From: Psychrobacter sp. I-STPA6b
Lineage (GTDB): Bacteria > Pseudomonadota > Gammaproteobacteria > Pseudomonadales > Moraxellaceae
Length of the DNA: 64,000 bases
NCBI RefSeq assembly: GCF_020662265.1
Contig: NZ_VEWM01000080.1
Location: 1 to 64,000 of the forward strand
Direction of reading: 5' to 3'
Shown here: positions 17,780 through 25,955 of the stretch, piece by piece
Numbering within the stretch: the stretch's first letter is position 1
How the letters are laid out: each line of letters opens with the position of its first letter
Notes under the pieces: model-generated
The model's database searches: none
What the model was told of the DNA's origin: nothing
Seen by the model: only the letters and a program-made list of their open reading frames with translations
Made by a program: the position numbers and the translations under genes

Positions 17780-17804
17780 AATGAAATTCCTCAGTTTTTT
17801 ATAT

Positions 17805-17911
17805 TATAGTCAACGAAGTTATAAACTGGTACAAGGCAGGCAAGTGCAGATAGTACGGTTGTACAGCAAGCGAGCCTAACACCGTAACAGTTATCAAGTT
17901 CATTGACTATA
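17805..17911. repeat. Dispersed palindrome-ended repeat, copy 1 (~107 bp)
   Basis: Ends are inverted: TATAGTCAACGAAG at the left, and a right end whose complement reads TATAGTCAATGAAC. A 59-base core from CAAGG to GTAACAG has the same length and shared words (AGCGAG, GTAC pairs) as the copy at 62538-62646. No coding capacity. It resembles a MITE or palindromic repeat family; mobility is inferred only. Confidence 0.7.
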
Positions 17912-17952
17912 GTCAATTTTGTATGTTCTTTATATCATGTTACACAATATAA

Positions 17953-17999
17953 AAAAACCCAGCCACCATCATTCATAAAGAATTAAGTAGCTGGGTTTT
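17953..17999 (-). terminator. Terminator of glnA
   Basis: AAAACCCAGC and GCTGGGTTTT form a long stem; on the minus strand, downstream of glnA, the stem is followed by a run of T. The symmetric A/T flanks could also let it work on the plus strand. Confidence 0.85.
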
Positions 18000-18048
18000 C
18001 TCATGATAATTTATCATTGAAGATAAACTATCAACTTGTTATCAATGC

Positions 18049-19458
18049 TTAGCAGCTATAGTACATATCAAACTCTACTGGATGTACTGTTGTATTTAGA
18101 CGCTGTACTTCTTCCTCTTTTAGAGCAATATAGCCTTCTAGCATATCTTTAGTAAATACATCACCTTTTAATAAGAAGTCATGGTCATCTTTTAGTGCTT
18201 GTAATGCCACTTCTAAGTTTTCAGCAACAGTAGGGATTTGTGCTTCTTCTTCAGGTGGTAAGTCATATAAGTTTTTGTCGGCTGCATCACCAGGGTGCAT
18301 TTTGTTTTGGATACCGTCAAGACCTGCCATCAATAAAGCAGCAAATGCTAAGTATGGGTTTGCAGTTGGGTCAGGAAAGCGAGCCTCAACACGAACAGCT
18401 TTCGGACTAGTGACGTATGGGATACGGATTGATGCTGAGCGGTTACGTGCAGAATAAGCCAATTTAATTGGTGCTTCGTAGTGTGGCACCAAACGCTTAT
18501 AACTATTGGTTGATGGGTTAACGATTGCATTCAATGCACGTGCATGCTTGATGATACCACCGATAAAGTATAGTGCTGTCTCTGAAAGACCTGCATATTC
18601 ATCACCAGCAAATGTGTTTTGTCCATCTTTTGAAATAGACATATGCACATGCATTCCAGAGCCATTATCACCAACAATAGGCTTTGGCATAAAGGTTGCT
18701 GTTTTACCAAATTGATGTGCTACATTATGTATCACATATTTTAACTGTTGTACTTCATCCGCTTTACGCACCATGGTATTAAATGAAACGCCAATCTCAG
18801 ACTGACATGAAGCGACTTCATGGTGATGAACTTCAACACGGTCTGCACCCATGATATCTTCTAAACGCTCACACATAACTGAACGCATATCTTGTGAGCT
18901 ATCGACTGGTGGTACTGGGAAATAGCCGCCTTTTACGCGAGGACGGTGTGCCATATTGCCCCACTCGTAGTCTTCATCAGTTGACCACGCTGCCTCTTCT
19001 GCAGTGATTTTATGACGAGCACCAGACATATCAATTGACCATTTTACATCGTCAAATACGAAAAATTCAGGCTCAGGACCAAAATAAGCAGTATCACCAA
19101 TACCTGTAGATTTTAGATACTCTTCAGCACGACGAGCGATTGAACGAGGGTCACGCTCATAGCCTTGCATGGTTGAAGGCTCAATGATGTCACAAGTTAC
19201 AACAACTGTTGTTGCATCAAAAAATGGGTCAATAAATGCTGTTTCTGGGTCAGGGCGTAAAATCATATCTGACGCTTCGATACCTTTCCAACCAGCGATA
19301 GATGAGCCATCAAACATTTTACCATCTTCTAGTACGTCTTCATCGACTGTTGACGCAGGATAGCTAATATGTTGCTCTTTACCACGAGTATCTGTAAAAC
19401 GGAAATCAACCCATTTTGCATCAGATTCTTTAATTAGGTCTAATAATTTATTTGACAT
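18049..19458 (-). CDS. glnA: Glutamine synthetase, type I
   Basis: Makes glutamine from glutamate, ammonia and ATP as a cytoplasmic dodecamer. The start [13 protein letters not shown] is chosen at 19458 because GGAG lies upstream and it gives 469 residues, identical in length to E. coli GlnA; an upstream in-frame extension of 14 codons lacks a ribosome binding site. Visible features: beta-grasp N-terminus with [13 protein letters not shown], metal/nucleotide motifs [10 protein letters not shown] and the ...[12 protein letters not shown] loop, and the adenylylation site NLYDLPPEE near Tyr397, showing it belongs to the class controlled by GlnE adenylylation. A sigma-54 promoter and NtrC-type sites lie upstream. 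Confidence 0.98.
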   Translation of the reverse strand: MSNKLLDLIKESDAKWVDFRFTDTRGKEQHISYPASTVDEDVLEDGKMFDGSSIAGWKGIEASDMILRPDPETAFIDPFFDATTVVVTCDIIEPSTMQGYERDPRSIARRAEEYLKSTGIGDTAYFGPEPEFFVFDDVKWSIDMSGARHKITAEEAAWSTDEDYEWGNMAHRPRVKGGYFPVPPVDSSQDMRSVMCERLEDIMGADRVEVHHHEVASCQSEIGVSFNTMVRKADEVQQLKYVIHNVAHQFGKTATFMPKPIVGDNGSGMHVHMSISKDGQNTFAGDEYAGLSETALYFIGGIIKHARALNAIVNPSTNSYKRLVPHYEAPIKLAYSARNRSASIRIPYVTSPKAVRVEARFPDPTANPYLAFAALLMAGLDGIQNKMHPGDAADKNLYDLPPEEEAQIPTVAENLEVALQALKDDHDFLLKGDVFTKDMLEGYIALKEEEVQRLNTTVHPVEFDMYYSC

Positions 19459-19769
19459 AAACGCTCCATATGTATTTAACTTAAATAAAACTAACAGCAA
19501 AACTGCCCATTAGTTAGATGCCTAAAAATATGATTTATAACGAAATCTCATATATTCACACCTAAAGTTATAACCATCCACTAACTATATAGGGTGATGA
19601 GGATTTGTTTTATAAAAAATTTTCCATTTAGTATAGGGTAAGCCCGACAAAAAACCTAGTCATAATTAGCCATAATTCTAAATTCGTAGCTCTAAATGTT
19701 CAGTCCTATGACAGCATAAAGACCACAATACCCTGCTTTATCTACCCTAATCACTGTTAATAATGATAC

Positions 19770-19785
19770 TGCAACGGGTATGCCA
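19770..19785 (-). promoter_or_regulatory. Sigma-54 promoter of glnA
   Basis: The minus strand reads TTGGCATACCCGTTGCAGT. TGGCAT (19780-19785) and TTGCA (19770-19774) are separated by five bases, matching the -24/-12 consensus TGGCAC-N5-TTGCA with one mismatch. It faces glnA with a leader of ~300 nt. This is the arrangement used for nitrogen-limited glnA expression. Confidence 0.82.
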
Positions 19786-19985
19786 AGTTTACTATACTGG
19801 GGGCTATTTTTACCAAAAAAATCCTAGAGCTTATAAAAATAAAGAGAAAAAATACCATTGATACCTCAATTATTACCAGATACGTCCTCGTATTCTCGAT
19901 ATTTCCTACCTAAAGAGTATTTTGCTAATTCTATGGTTCTGTTATTACTTAACAGATGGATATATCAATAGCCCTCCTATATCAC

Positions 19986-20002
19986 TGCACTAAAATAGTG
20001 CA
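19986..20002. promoter_or_regulatory. NtrC-type enhancer site 1
   Basis: TGCAC-TAAAATA-GTGCA is a perfect inverted repeat with the 5-7-5 layout of NtrC (NRI) sites. It lies ~200 bp upstream of the sigma-54 promoter, a normal enhancer distance. Confidence 0.75.
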
Positions 20003-20029
20003 TATTATTCACATTACCAGATAAGTAAG

Positions 20030-20046
20030 TGCATATTTTTTGTGCA
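20030..20046. promoter_or_regulatory. NtrC-type enhancer site 2
   Basis: TGCAT-ATTTTTT-GTGCA differs from a perfect 5-7-5 NtrC site at one base and is 44 bp (about four helical turns) from site 1, so two dimers could bind on the same DNA face. Confidence 0.6.
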
Positions 20047-20212
20047 TAAATATTTAACGCCCTATTTTTGTGCATACTAATCATAAAATCATGCTAAGCA
20101 GACAGTAACAAATAGATATTAGTAAACAGGCTAAAGGTAAATAGGTAGATTAGAAATACCTCAACCAATGAATATATGCGGTGAACGATAACCCGAGTGA
20201 CTTAATTTCCGA

Positions 20213-20218
20213 TATAAT
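20213..20218 (+). promoter_or_regulatory. Candidate -10 element for trpG
   Basis: A perfect TATAAT lies 37 bases before the trpG ATG. No good -35 is present at 16-18 bp spacing, so this is tentative. Confidence 0.35.
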
Positions 20219-20255
20219 ACGCTGCCTGTTTTTTTCTGCTGATTTTGAGCCAGTT

Positions 20256-20894
20256 ATGTTATTAATGATTGATAACTTTGATAGCTTTACCTATAACATT
20301 GTGCAGTATTTTGAGCAACTGCAACAAAGCGTACAGGTAATAACAAACAATGCGGTTACCATTGAGCAACTAGAAGCCATGAGCTTTGATGCCATCGTTA
20401 TTGGACCTGGACCTTGCACCCCATCTGACTCAGGCATCTCATTGCAAGCCATTGAACATTTTGCTGGCAAAGTACCTATTTTAGGTATTTGTTTGGGGCA
20501 TCAAGCGATTGCTCAAGTTTATGGTGCATCCATTATTCGAGCAGCCGAAGTTATGCATGGGCGTACTTCATTTGTATATCATCATCAACAAGGTATCTTT
20601 GCCAATATTGCTTCTCCCTTTCTTGCAACCCGTTATCACTCACTGGTTATTGACAAAAATACATTAGCTGATACGCTTGAAGTGACAGCATGGACAGAAG
20701 ATGAAGCCGGTATGCCTTTAGAAATCATGGGTATTCGCCATCGGCAACACTGTATTGAAGGGGTTCAGTTTCATCCTGAATCTATTTTAAGTGAGTCAGG
20801 ATTTACCTTGCTCAATAACTTTTTGTTGCATAACAATCTTGGTGGATTACCACTAACAGCACTGCCTTCTGTTGCCTTAAACACAAACAGTTAG
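20256..20894 (+). CDS. trpG: Anthranilate/aminodeoxychorismate synthase glutaminase subunit
   Basis: Class I glutamine amidotransferase of 212 residues that supplies ammonia to TrpE (tryptophan) and possibly PabB (folate). The start is set at MLLMIDNFDSFTYN, the family's conserved N-terminus; a longer GTG-initiated frame from 20181 would add 25 unconserved residues and overlap the TATAAT. Catalytic Cys79 lies in GICLGHQAIAQ, and the His-Glu pair in GVQFHPES near the end. First gene of trpG-trpD-trpC; trpE is not in the window, as is usual in Moraxellaceae/Pseudomonas-type genomes. Confidence 0.95.
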   Translation: MLLMIDNFDSFTYNIVQYFEQLQQSVQVITNNAVTIEQLEAMSFDAIVIGPGPCTPSDSGISLQAIEHFAGKVPILGICLGHQAIAQVYGASIIRAAEVMHGRTSFVYHHQQGIFANIASPFLATRYHSLVIDKNTLADTLEVTAWTEDEAGMPLEIMGIRHRQHCIEGVQFHPESILSESGFTLLNNFLLHNNLGGLPLTALPSVALNTNS

Positions 20895-20961
20895 GGACTG
20901 ATAATAGTCAGCCAAACACCCACTCTCAAATATTAAAATGAGTCACTATAAAGAGAATTTT

Positions 20962-22044
20962 ATGAGCCAAAATACACAAGTAATGGATGAGTCTGCACAC
21001 CAATTGATGACGACTGCGCTAAACCGTATGTTACAGCGTATCGACCTTACCCAAACAGAAATGCAGGAAGTGATGAACATCATCATGCAAGGCGGTTGCT
21101 CCGATGCAATGATGGGGGCATTATTGGTTGCACTACGGATGAAAGGTGAGTCTATTGAAGAGATTACGGCGGCAGCCAGTGTCATGCGCCAACTTGCCAG
21201 CACTATTGAGCCTCAAAACTGCAACTATCTTGTAGATATCGTTGGTACTGGTGGTGATGATGCCAATCTATTTAATGTTTCAACCGCCGCCGCTATGGTT
21301 ACCGCAGCAGCAGGTGCGCAAGTTGCTAAACATGGAAATCGTGGCGTATCTTCCAAATCAGGTAGTTCAGACGTTTTAGAGCAAGCAGGTATTAATCTGG
21401 CACTAACACCAGAGCAAACCCAACAATGTATTGAGCAACAAGGCATTGGCTTTTTATTTGCCCCCAACCACCATAAAGCCATGAAACATGCCATCAATGT
21501 ACGACGCACATTAAAAGTACGCACCATTTTTAATATTTTAGGTCCTCTCACCAATCCGGCTGGTGTACCAAATTTAGTTATTGGTGTGTTTACTCCAGAG
21601 CTATGCGAGCCTCTGGCACATGTTATGAAAAACTTGGGTGCAAAGCATGTGATGGTCGTTGGTGCAAAAGATGGGCTTGATGAAATCAGTCTGGCAACCA
21701 GCACCAAAGTTGCTGAGCTAAAAGATGGTCAAGTCTCAATTTATGAGCTACTACCAGAAGATGCTGGTATTGAGTCACAAACACTGGTTGGTTTATCTGT
21801 GCAATCATCTGAAGAAAGCTTAGAGATGATTCAACAAGCCTTGAGTGGTGAAGAAACACATAACAGTCGTATCTTAAAAGCACGAGATATGATTGCTCTA
21901 AATGCAGGGGCTGCCATTTATGTGGCAGGACTTGCCAGCAACTTCCCCAATGGAGTCAGCCAAGCACAAACCATTATCCAGACGGGGGCTGCCTTAACAA
22001 AACTGCAAGAACTGGCTAAGTTTACCCAAAGTTTTAAAGACTAG
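20962..22044 (+). CDS. trpD: Anthranilate phosphoribosyltransferase
   Basis: Transfers phosphoribose from PRPP to anthranilate, the second step of tryptophan synthesis. 360 residues, all-helical N-terminal domain followed by the PRPP-binding GTGGDDANLFNVSTA loop and HGNRGVSSKSGSSD, then NILGPLTNP. The start at 20962 (MSQNTQVMDE) is chosen over 20938 because AGAGAA lies just before it. It follows trpG by 67 bases and precedes trpC. Confidence 0.96.
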   Translation: MSQNTQVMDESAHQLMTTALNRMLQRIDLTQTEMQEVMNIIMQGGCSDAMMGALLVALRMKGESIEEITAAASVMRQLASTIEPQNCNYLVDIVGTGGDDANLFNVSTAAAMVTAAAGAQVAKHGNRGVSSKSGSSDVLEQAGINLALTPEQTQQCIEQQGIGFLFAPNHHKAMKHAINVRRTLKVRTIFNILGPLTNPAGVPNLVIGVFTPELCEPLAHVMKNLGAKHVMVVGAKDGLDEISLATSTKVAELKDGQVSIYELLPEDAGIESQTLVGLSVQSSEESLEMIQQALSGEETHNSRILKARDMIALNAGAAIYVAGLASNFPNGVSQAQTIIQTGAALTKLQELAKFTQSFKD

Positions 22045-22178
22045 TTTCAAAGCCTAATTTTAAAAATTAGCCTTTGAAAATAATGGATGTCATATCTCTT
22101 AAACCATCTGTTGACATCATTATTACAACAACTTTTTCATTTTTAATGATTTTAAACCCTACTATAGAGCAATTATTC

Positions 22179-23036
22179 ATGAGTGCATCCAACATACCCT
22201 CAATTTTAAAGCGAATTGTTGCAACCAAACATCAAGAAGTCCTTGATGCCAAAGCAGCTCATCCACTCACTCAACTACAAGAGCAAGTCAGCCAAATTCA
22301 ACAAGATAAAGCCCTTGCTACCCGCCGTGGTTTTGTACAAGCTTTACGGCAAAAGCAACAAAATGGGCAAATCGGTGTGATTGCTGAAATCAAAAAAGCT
22401 TCTCCCTCCAAAGGCGTTATCAATCATAACTTTGACCCCACTGCATTTGCCAAACAGTATGAGCAAGCAGGGGCGGCATGTTTGTCTGTCTTAACTGACA
22501 AAGATTACTTTCAAGGTGCGGATGATTATCTCAAACAAGCGAAGGTTGCCTGCCAACTGCCTATTTTACGTAAAGACTTTATGGTAGATGACTATCAGAT
22601 ATACCAGTCTTATATTCTTGGCGCAGACTGCATTTTATTGATTATGGCATGCTTAGATGATGCAACTGTCAAACAGCTTCATCATACAGCTTGCCAGCTT
22701 GGTATGGATGTATTAATTGAAATACATACCCAAGAAGAGCTAGAGCGCGCCTTGGCACTACCTAAAAGTGAACACAATATCTATGGTATCAACAACCGTG
22801 ATCTAAATACCTTTAATACCGATCTAAATACTTCTTTGCAACTTGCCTCACAGCTACAACAAACACTGGATAATCCATTGATTGTCAGTGAAAGTGGTAT
22901 CCATACACCAGAAGACATTCATCTGATGACAGATGCACATATCAGTAGCTTTTTGATTGGAGAGCAGTTTATGAAAACCCAACATCCTGGTACACAGTTA
23001 CAAACCCTACTTGATAGCGTCGCATCAAGCCAGTAA
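22179..23036 (+). CDS. trpC: Indole-3-glycerol phosphate synthase
   Basis: TIM-barrel enzyme closing the indole ring, here monofunctional (285 residues, no TrpF fusion). Motifs: AEIKKASPSKG (catalytic Lys), LSVLTDKDYFQG, PILRKDFMV, GINNRDLNTF and VSESGI. The start at MSASNIPSILKRI fits the family; the 35 extra upstream codons are hydrophobic and unlike TrpC. Third gene of the trp block, 134 bases after trpD. Confidence 0.96.
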   Translation: MSASNIPSILKRIVATKHQEVLDAKAAHPLTQLQEQVSQIQQDKALATRRGFVQALRQKQQNGQIGVIAEIKKASPSKGVINHNFDPTAFAKQYEQAGAACLSVLTDKDYFQGADDYLKQAKVACQLPILRKDFMVDDYQIYQSYILGADCILLIMACLDDATVKQLHHTACQLGMDVLIEIHTQEELERALALPKSEHNIYGINNRDLNTFNTDLNTSLQLASQLQQTLDNPLIVSESGIHTPEDIHLMTDAHISSFLIGEQFMKTQHPGTQLQTLLDSVASSQ

Positions 23037-23076
23037 AGTAGTCACTAATTTTTTTAATTGTTAAAAGTTTATTATT

Positions 23077-23808
23077 ATGTCAAATTCATTATTTTCTAAA
23101 GAAATGCAAAACCAGCTTAAAGAGCTAAAAGGTCAGTTAAGCCGTGGGCGAGAAACTGCCAGCACTGACCCTGAAAACCAAAAGCCTACTGAGCCAGTTG
23201 CTCTACCAACAAAAAAACAAGTCGAAAAAACCGTAAAACGCCTAGACAGTGAGCATATTGATGATGATAAAGTGCTGTTTATGCAGGCAATGGCAGGTGT
23301 CACCCCTATTCAAGATAACAACACCATCTCACCTGTGCAAAAACCAAACATCAACAAACCAGATGCTACCACTTTATCAAAACGTGCGGCTGCTCAAGGG
23401 GCAGATACAGACACATTAGGTGCAGGACTGTCTGATATGCAGGCTCTACTCAACCCTGTTTCTGGTGAATCCTATCTTGCCTATAAAGTTGCTACCTTGC
23501 AAAACAAAGTATTTAATCAGCTCAAGCAAGGCAAGTTACGCTGGTATGATGCTGTTGATATTCATGGTTGCACTATTGATGAAGCACGAGATGCCGTTAC
23601 TCAGCTACTTTCCCAAGCCAAAAAGAACGGCGAAACTGTTGTCAAAATTGTACACGGCAAAGGTACGGATGCTGTCCTCAAAACCTGTGTCAATGGCTGG
23701 TTACAACAAATCCCTGATGTCTTAGCATTTTGCTCAGCACCTCCAAAAGATGGTGGTAATGGTGCTGTCTTAGTATTATTAAAAAAAGCAGCCTCTAGCA
23801 AAGACTAA
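23077..23808 (+). CDS. Smr-domain protein (SmrA/YdaL type)
   Basis: 243 residues: a charged N-terminal linker (~1-125), a short helix (LAYKVATLQNKVFNQLKQG), and the Smr domain at ~155-240 with DIHGCTIDEA and the VKIVHGKGTD core. Stand-alone Smr domains are nucleic-acid-binding and some act as RNA endonucleases. Forty bases after trpC on the same strand, so probably the last gene of the trp transcript, followed by a strong terminator. Confidence 0.85.
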   Translation: MSNSLFSKEMQNQLKELKGQLSRGRETASTDPENQKPTEPVALPTKKQVEKTVKRLDSEHIDDDKVLFMQAMAGVTPIQDNNTISPVQKPNINKPDATTLSKRAAAQGADTDTLGAGLSDMQALLNPVSGESYLAYKVATLQNKVFNQLKQGKLRWYDAVDIHGCTIDEARDAVTQLLSQAKKNGETVVKIVHGKGTDAVLKTCVNGWLQQIPDVLAFCSAPPKDGGNGAVLVLLKKAASSKD

Positions 23809-23855
23809 CCACCTACCAGTATTTTAAATCTATAAACAAAATACTATGGACCGTC

Positions 23856-23891
23856 AAAAAAATAAGCCTAGTTAAACTAGGCTTATTTTTT
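23856..23891. terminator. Bidirectional terminator between smr and mscS
   Basis: AAATAAGCCTAG and CTAGGCTTATTT form a 12-bp perfect stem with a TTAAA loop, flanked by A-run and T-run, serving the convergent genes on both sides. Confidence 0.88.
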
Positions 23892-23924
23892 ATGGCTAAT
23901 ACTATATATCTACATGTCTCATAT

Positions 23925-25679
23925 CTACTCAGAATCAGCAGAATCTATCTGACCACGACGCTTTATCTGTTCAGTTAATACTGGCAGAGACTCATGACTA
24001 CTGTCACTTTGTGCTGGTTTTTGGGCATTTGTATCTAACAACATTTGTTGTACTGGTAGCGCATGCTCTGCACCATATGCCTCGACTTTCGCTAACACAT
24101 CAAGTAATAACTGGGTTTGTTTATCATAAAAATCAGCCGCACCTTGTGCATTAATATATGCTCGCAACTCAATCACAAAACAATCCTGACGCAGCTCTGC
24201 TAATCTAACCTGATTCCACTCACTATTAGTCAGCTCATGCTCATCAATAAACTCATTAAGACCGACAATCAACTGCTGTAATACCGCCGTATCTGTAGTA
24301 CGCTTAATATACAAGTTATGCAAAAATGAAAACATATCACGCTGAGCAAAGTTTTCAATGCGCAATGAAGAGAAATCACCATTTGGCACTGTCACAACGG
24401 TTCGATTCAGTGTTCTAATCCTTGTCGAACGGATGCCAATATCAACGACTGTACCTTCTTGATCACCAAACTTACAATAATCACCAACACGTACTGGCTG
24501 GTCAGCAACCACAACCACACTACCAACCAAGTTTTCTATCATCTTTTGCGCACCCAGTGCCAGTGCCAAACCACCCACACCCAGTGCAGCTATCCCTGTG
24601 GTTAAATCAAAGCCCAAATTGCCAAAAATAAAAATCATGGCAAAAATTAGCAAAATCGCTTTTACCAATTTACGCAACAAACTTAAAATAGAAACTCGCT
24701 CTGTATGATTGCGACGATAGCTCAAACGCTCTGCACGATTAAACACCGCATCAATAACGCGCAACAACAACCATGTCAGTGCAAACCATGCCACAATATC
24801 CTTGATACGACTGACTGGCTCACGCACTGTCACAGATACGCCAGCATATACCATCACCTCTGTTAATATCATTGACGTAACTACCAACGCTAAAGGCAGA
24901 ATCACCTTAGCATCAACTGGCAAAGGCTTGCGGCGAATATAGGGATATACCAGCTTGAGTAATAAATACAATACACCAACCAATAAATAGGCAATAAAAC
25001 AACAAGTCAGCGCCAATAAAAAGACAGCTACAATATCTGCCAAGTTATAGCCATAAAATTTGCGCCCCTCTAATGGTGTCAGTGTATACCTATCTACCAG
25101 TGTGGACTGCGCCTCAAACCCTGCACGTTTAATCGCCCGAATTGTACCATCAGAAAACTGCCAGTAATGATTACCATGCTCTGCGATTCTTCGCTCTAAA
25201 ATGAGATCAATTGTATGCTCATCACGGCTGACTGTTCCGACTTTTTCTTGGTTTGGTGGCAGTCTATCTGCCATATTACCCGCTGGACTACCACTAATCT
25301 GTAAGTCTGTCTGTAGTCGTCCACCAGTATCTAATGCCAACTGTACCTGACGTACTGTTTCATTGACATTATCATTAGGGCTCAAATGTAGATAATTGGC
25401 AGCCAATGTTGGATCATTGTCAGATAAAGCGCGAATAAACCCTTGTACCGTACCACGTGGTGTCTGCCGACCAAAAGGATCAACAATGTCCTGATCTGCT
25501 ATTGTGGTAACTGCCTCAATATCTGTGGTCGAACCCACCGCAAATACTGTCGCTTGTGCAGCACTCATGCTACATAGCAGATAAATCATAAGGCTAAAAA
25601 CAGTGGTCAATAACCACGTAGCGATACAAAATGATTTCTTTTTCAATGGACTCAATGGAATGAACACAGCTCGCATCAT
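23925..25679 (-). CDS. MscS-family mechanosensitive ion channel with periplasmic domain
   Basis: 584 residues. N-terminal signal (~17-45, ending AAQA), a periplasmic domain (~45-205), four or five membrane helices (~210-355) and the pore helix GIAALGVGGLALALGAQKM (~363-382). The conserved beta domain (VGDYCKFGDQEGTVVDIGIR ... TVPNGDF) and a cytoplasmic vestibule end follow. Opens under membrane tension to release solutes during osmotic down-shock. Longer than E. coli MscS (286) because of the periplasmic N-terminal part. Terminates at the shared terminator with smr. Confidence 0.9.
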   Translation of the reverse strand: MMRAVFIPLSPLKKKSFCIATWLLTTVFSLMIYLLCSMSAAQATVFAVGSTTDIEAVTTIADQDIVDPFGRQTPRGTVQGFIRALSDNDPTLAANYLHLSPNDNVNETVRQVQLALDTGGRLQTDLQISGSPAGNMADRLPPNQEKVGTVSRDEHTIDLILERRIAEHGNHYWQFSDGTIRAIKRAGFEAQSTLVDRYTLTPLEGRKFYGYNLADIVAVFLLALTCCFIAYLLVGVLYLLLKLVYPYIRRKPLPVDAKVILPLALVVTSMILTEVMVYAGVSVTVREPVSRIKDIVAWFALTWLLLRVIDAVFNRAERLSYRRNHTERVSILSLLRKLVKAILLIFAMIFIFGNLGFDLTTGIAALGVGGLALALGAQKMIENLVGSVVVVADQPVRVGDYCKFGDQEGTVVDIGIRSTRIRTLNRTVVTVPNGDFSSLRIENFAQRDMFSFLHNLYIKRTTDTAVLQQLIVGLNEFIDEHELTNSEWNQVRLAELRQDCFVIELRAYINAQGAADFYDKQTQLLLDVLAKVEAYGAEHALPVQQMLLDTNAQKPAQSDSSHESLPVLTEQIKRRGQIDSADSE

Positions 25680-25836
25680 GATGACTCACAATTAGAAATA
25701 GAAAATAAATAATGAATAAACAACCTGTTATGTTAACAACTTTTTGAATCTTTGCACGCCTACTTATTATTGAATAAACAAAATAGGACACTAAGTGAGT
25801 TTTGGTAATAATTTATATACATTTTCATTTAACTTC

Positions 25837-25851
25837 ATGAATAATATTCAT
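25837..25851. promoter_or_regulatory. Perfect palindrome upstream of the TonB receptor
   Basis: ATGAATA-A-TATTCAT is a 7-1-7 perfect palindrome about 105 bp before the receptor start, and ATGAATAA recurs at 25858. The geometry is that of a dimeric repressor site (Fur/Zur-like), but the base match to the Fur consensus is poor. Confidence 0.4.
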
Positions 25852-25955
25852 CTTCACATGAATAAATTATGGCAAATTAACGTTTATTAATTGTCAAAAT
25901 TTAACGATAATGTTACTCGAATTTTTCTATCAATGAATTGCCCCTAGGATGCACT

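Noticed and set aside
25680-25955. Cobalamin riboswitch expected upstream of a BtuB-like gene
   Set aside because: No B12-box or conserved junction recognised; the region is too AT-rich. A covariance search would be needed to be certain.
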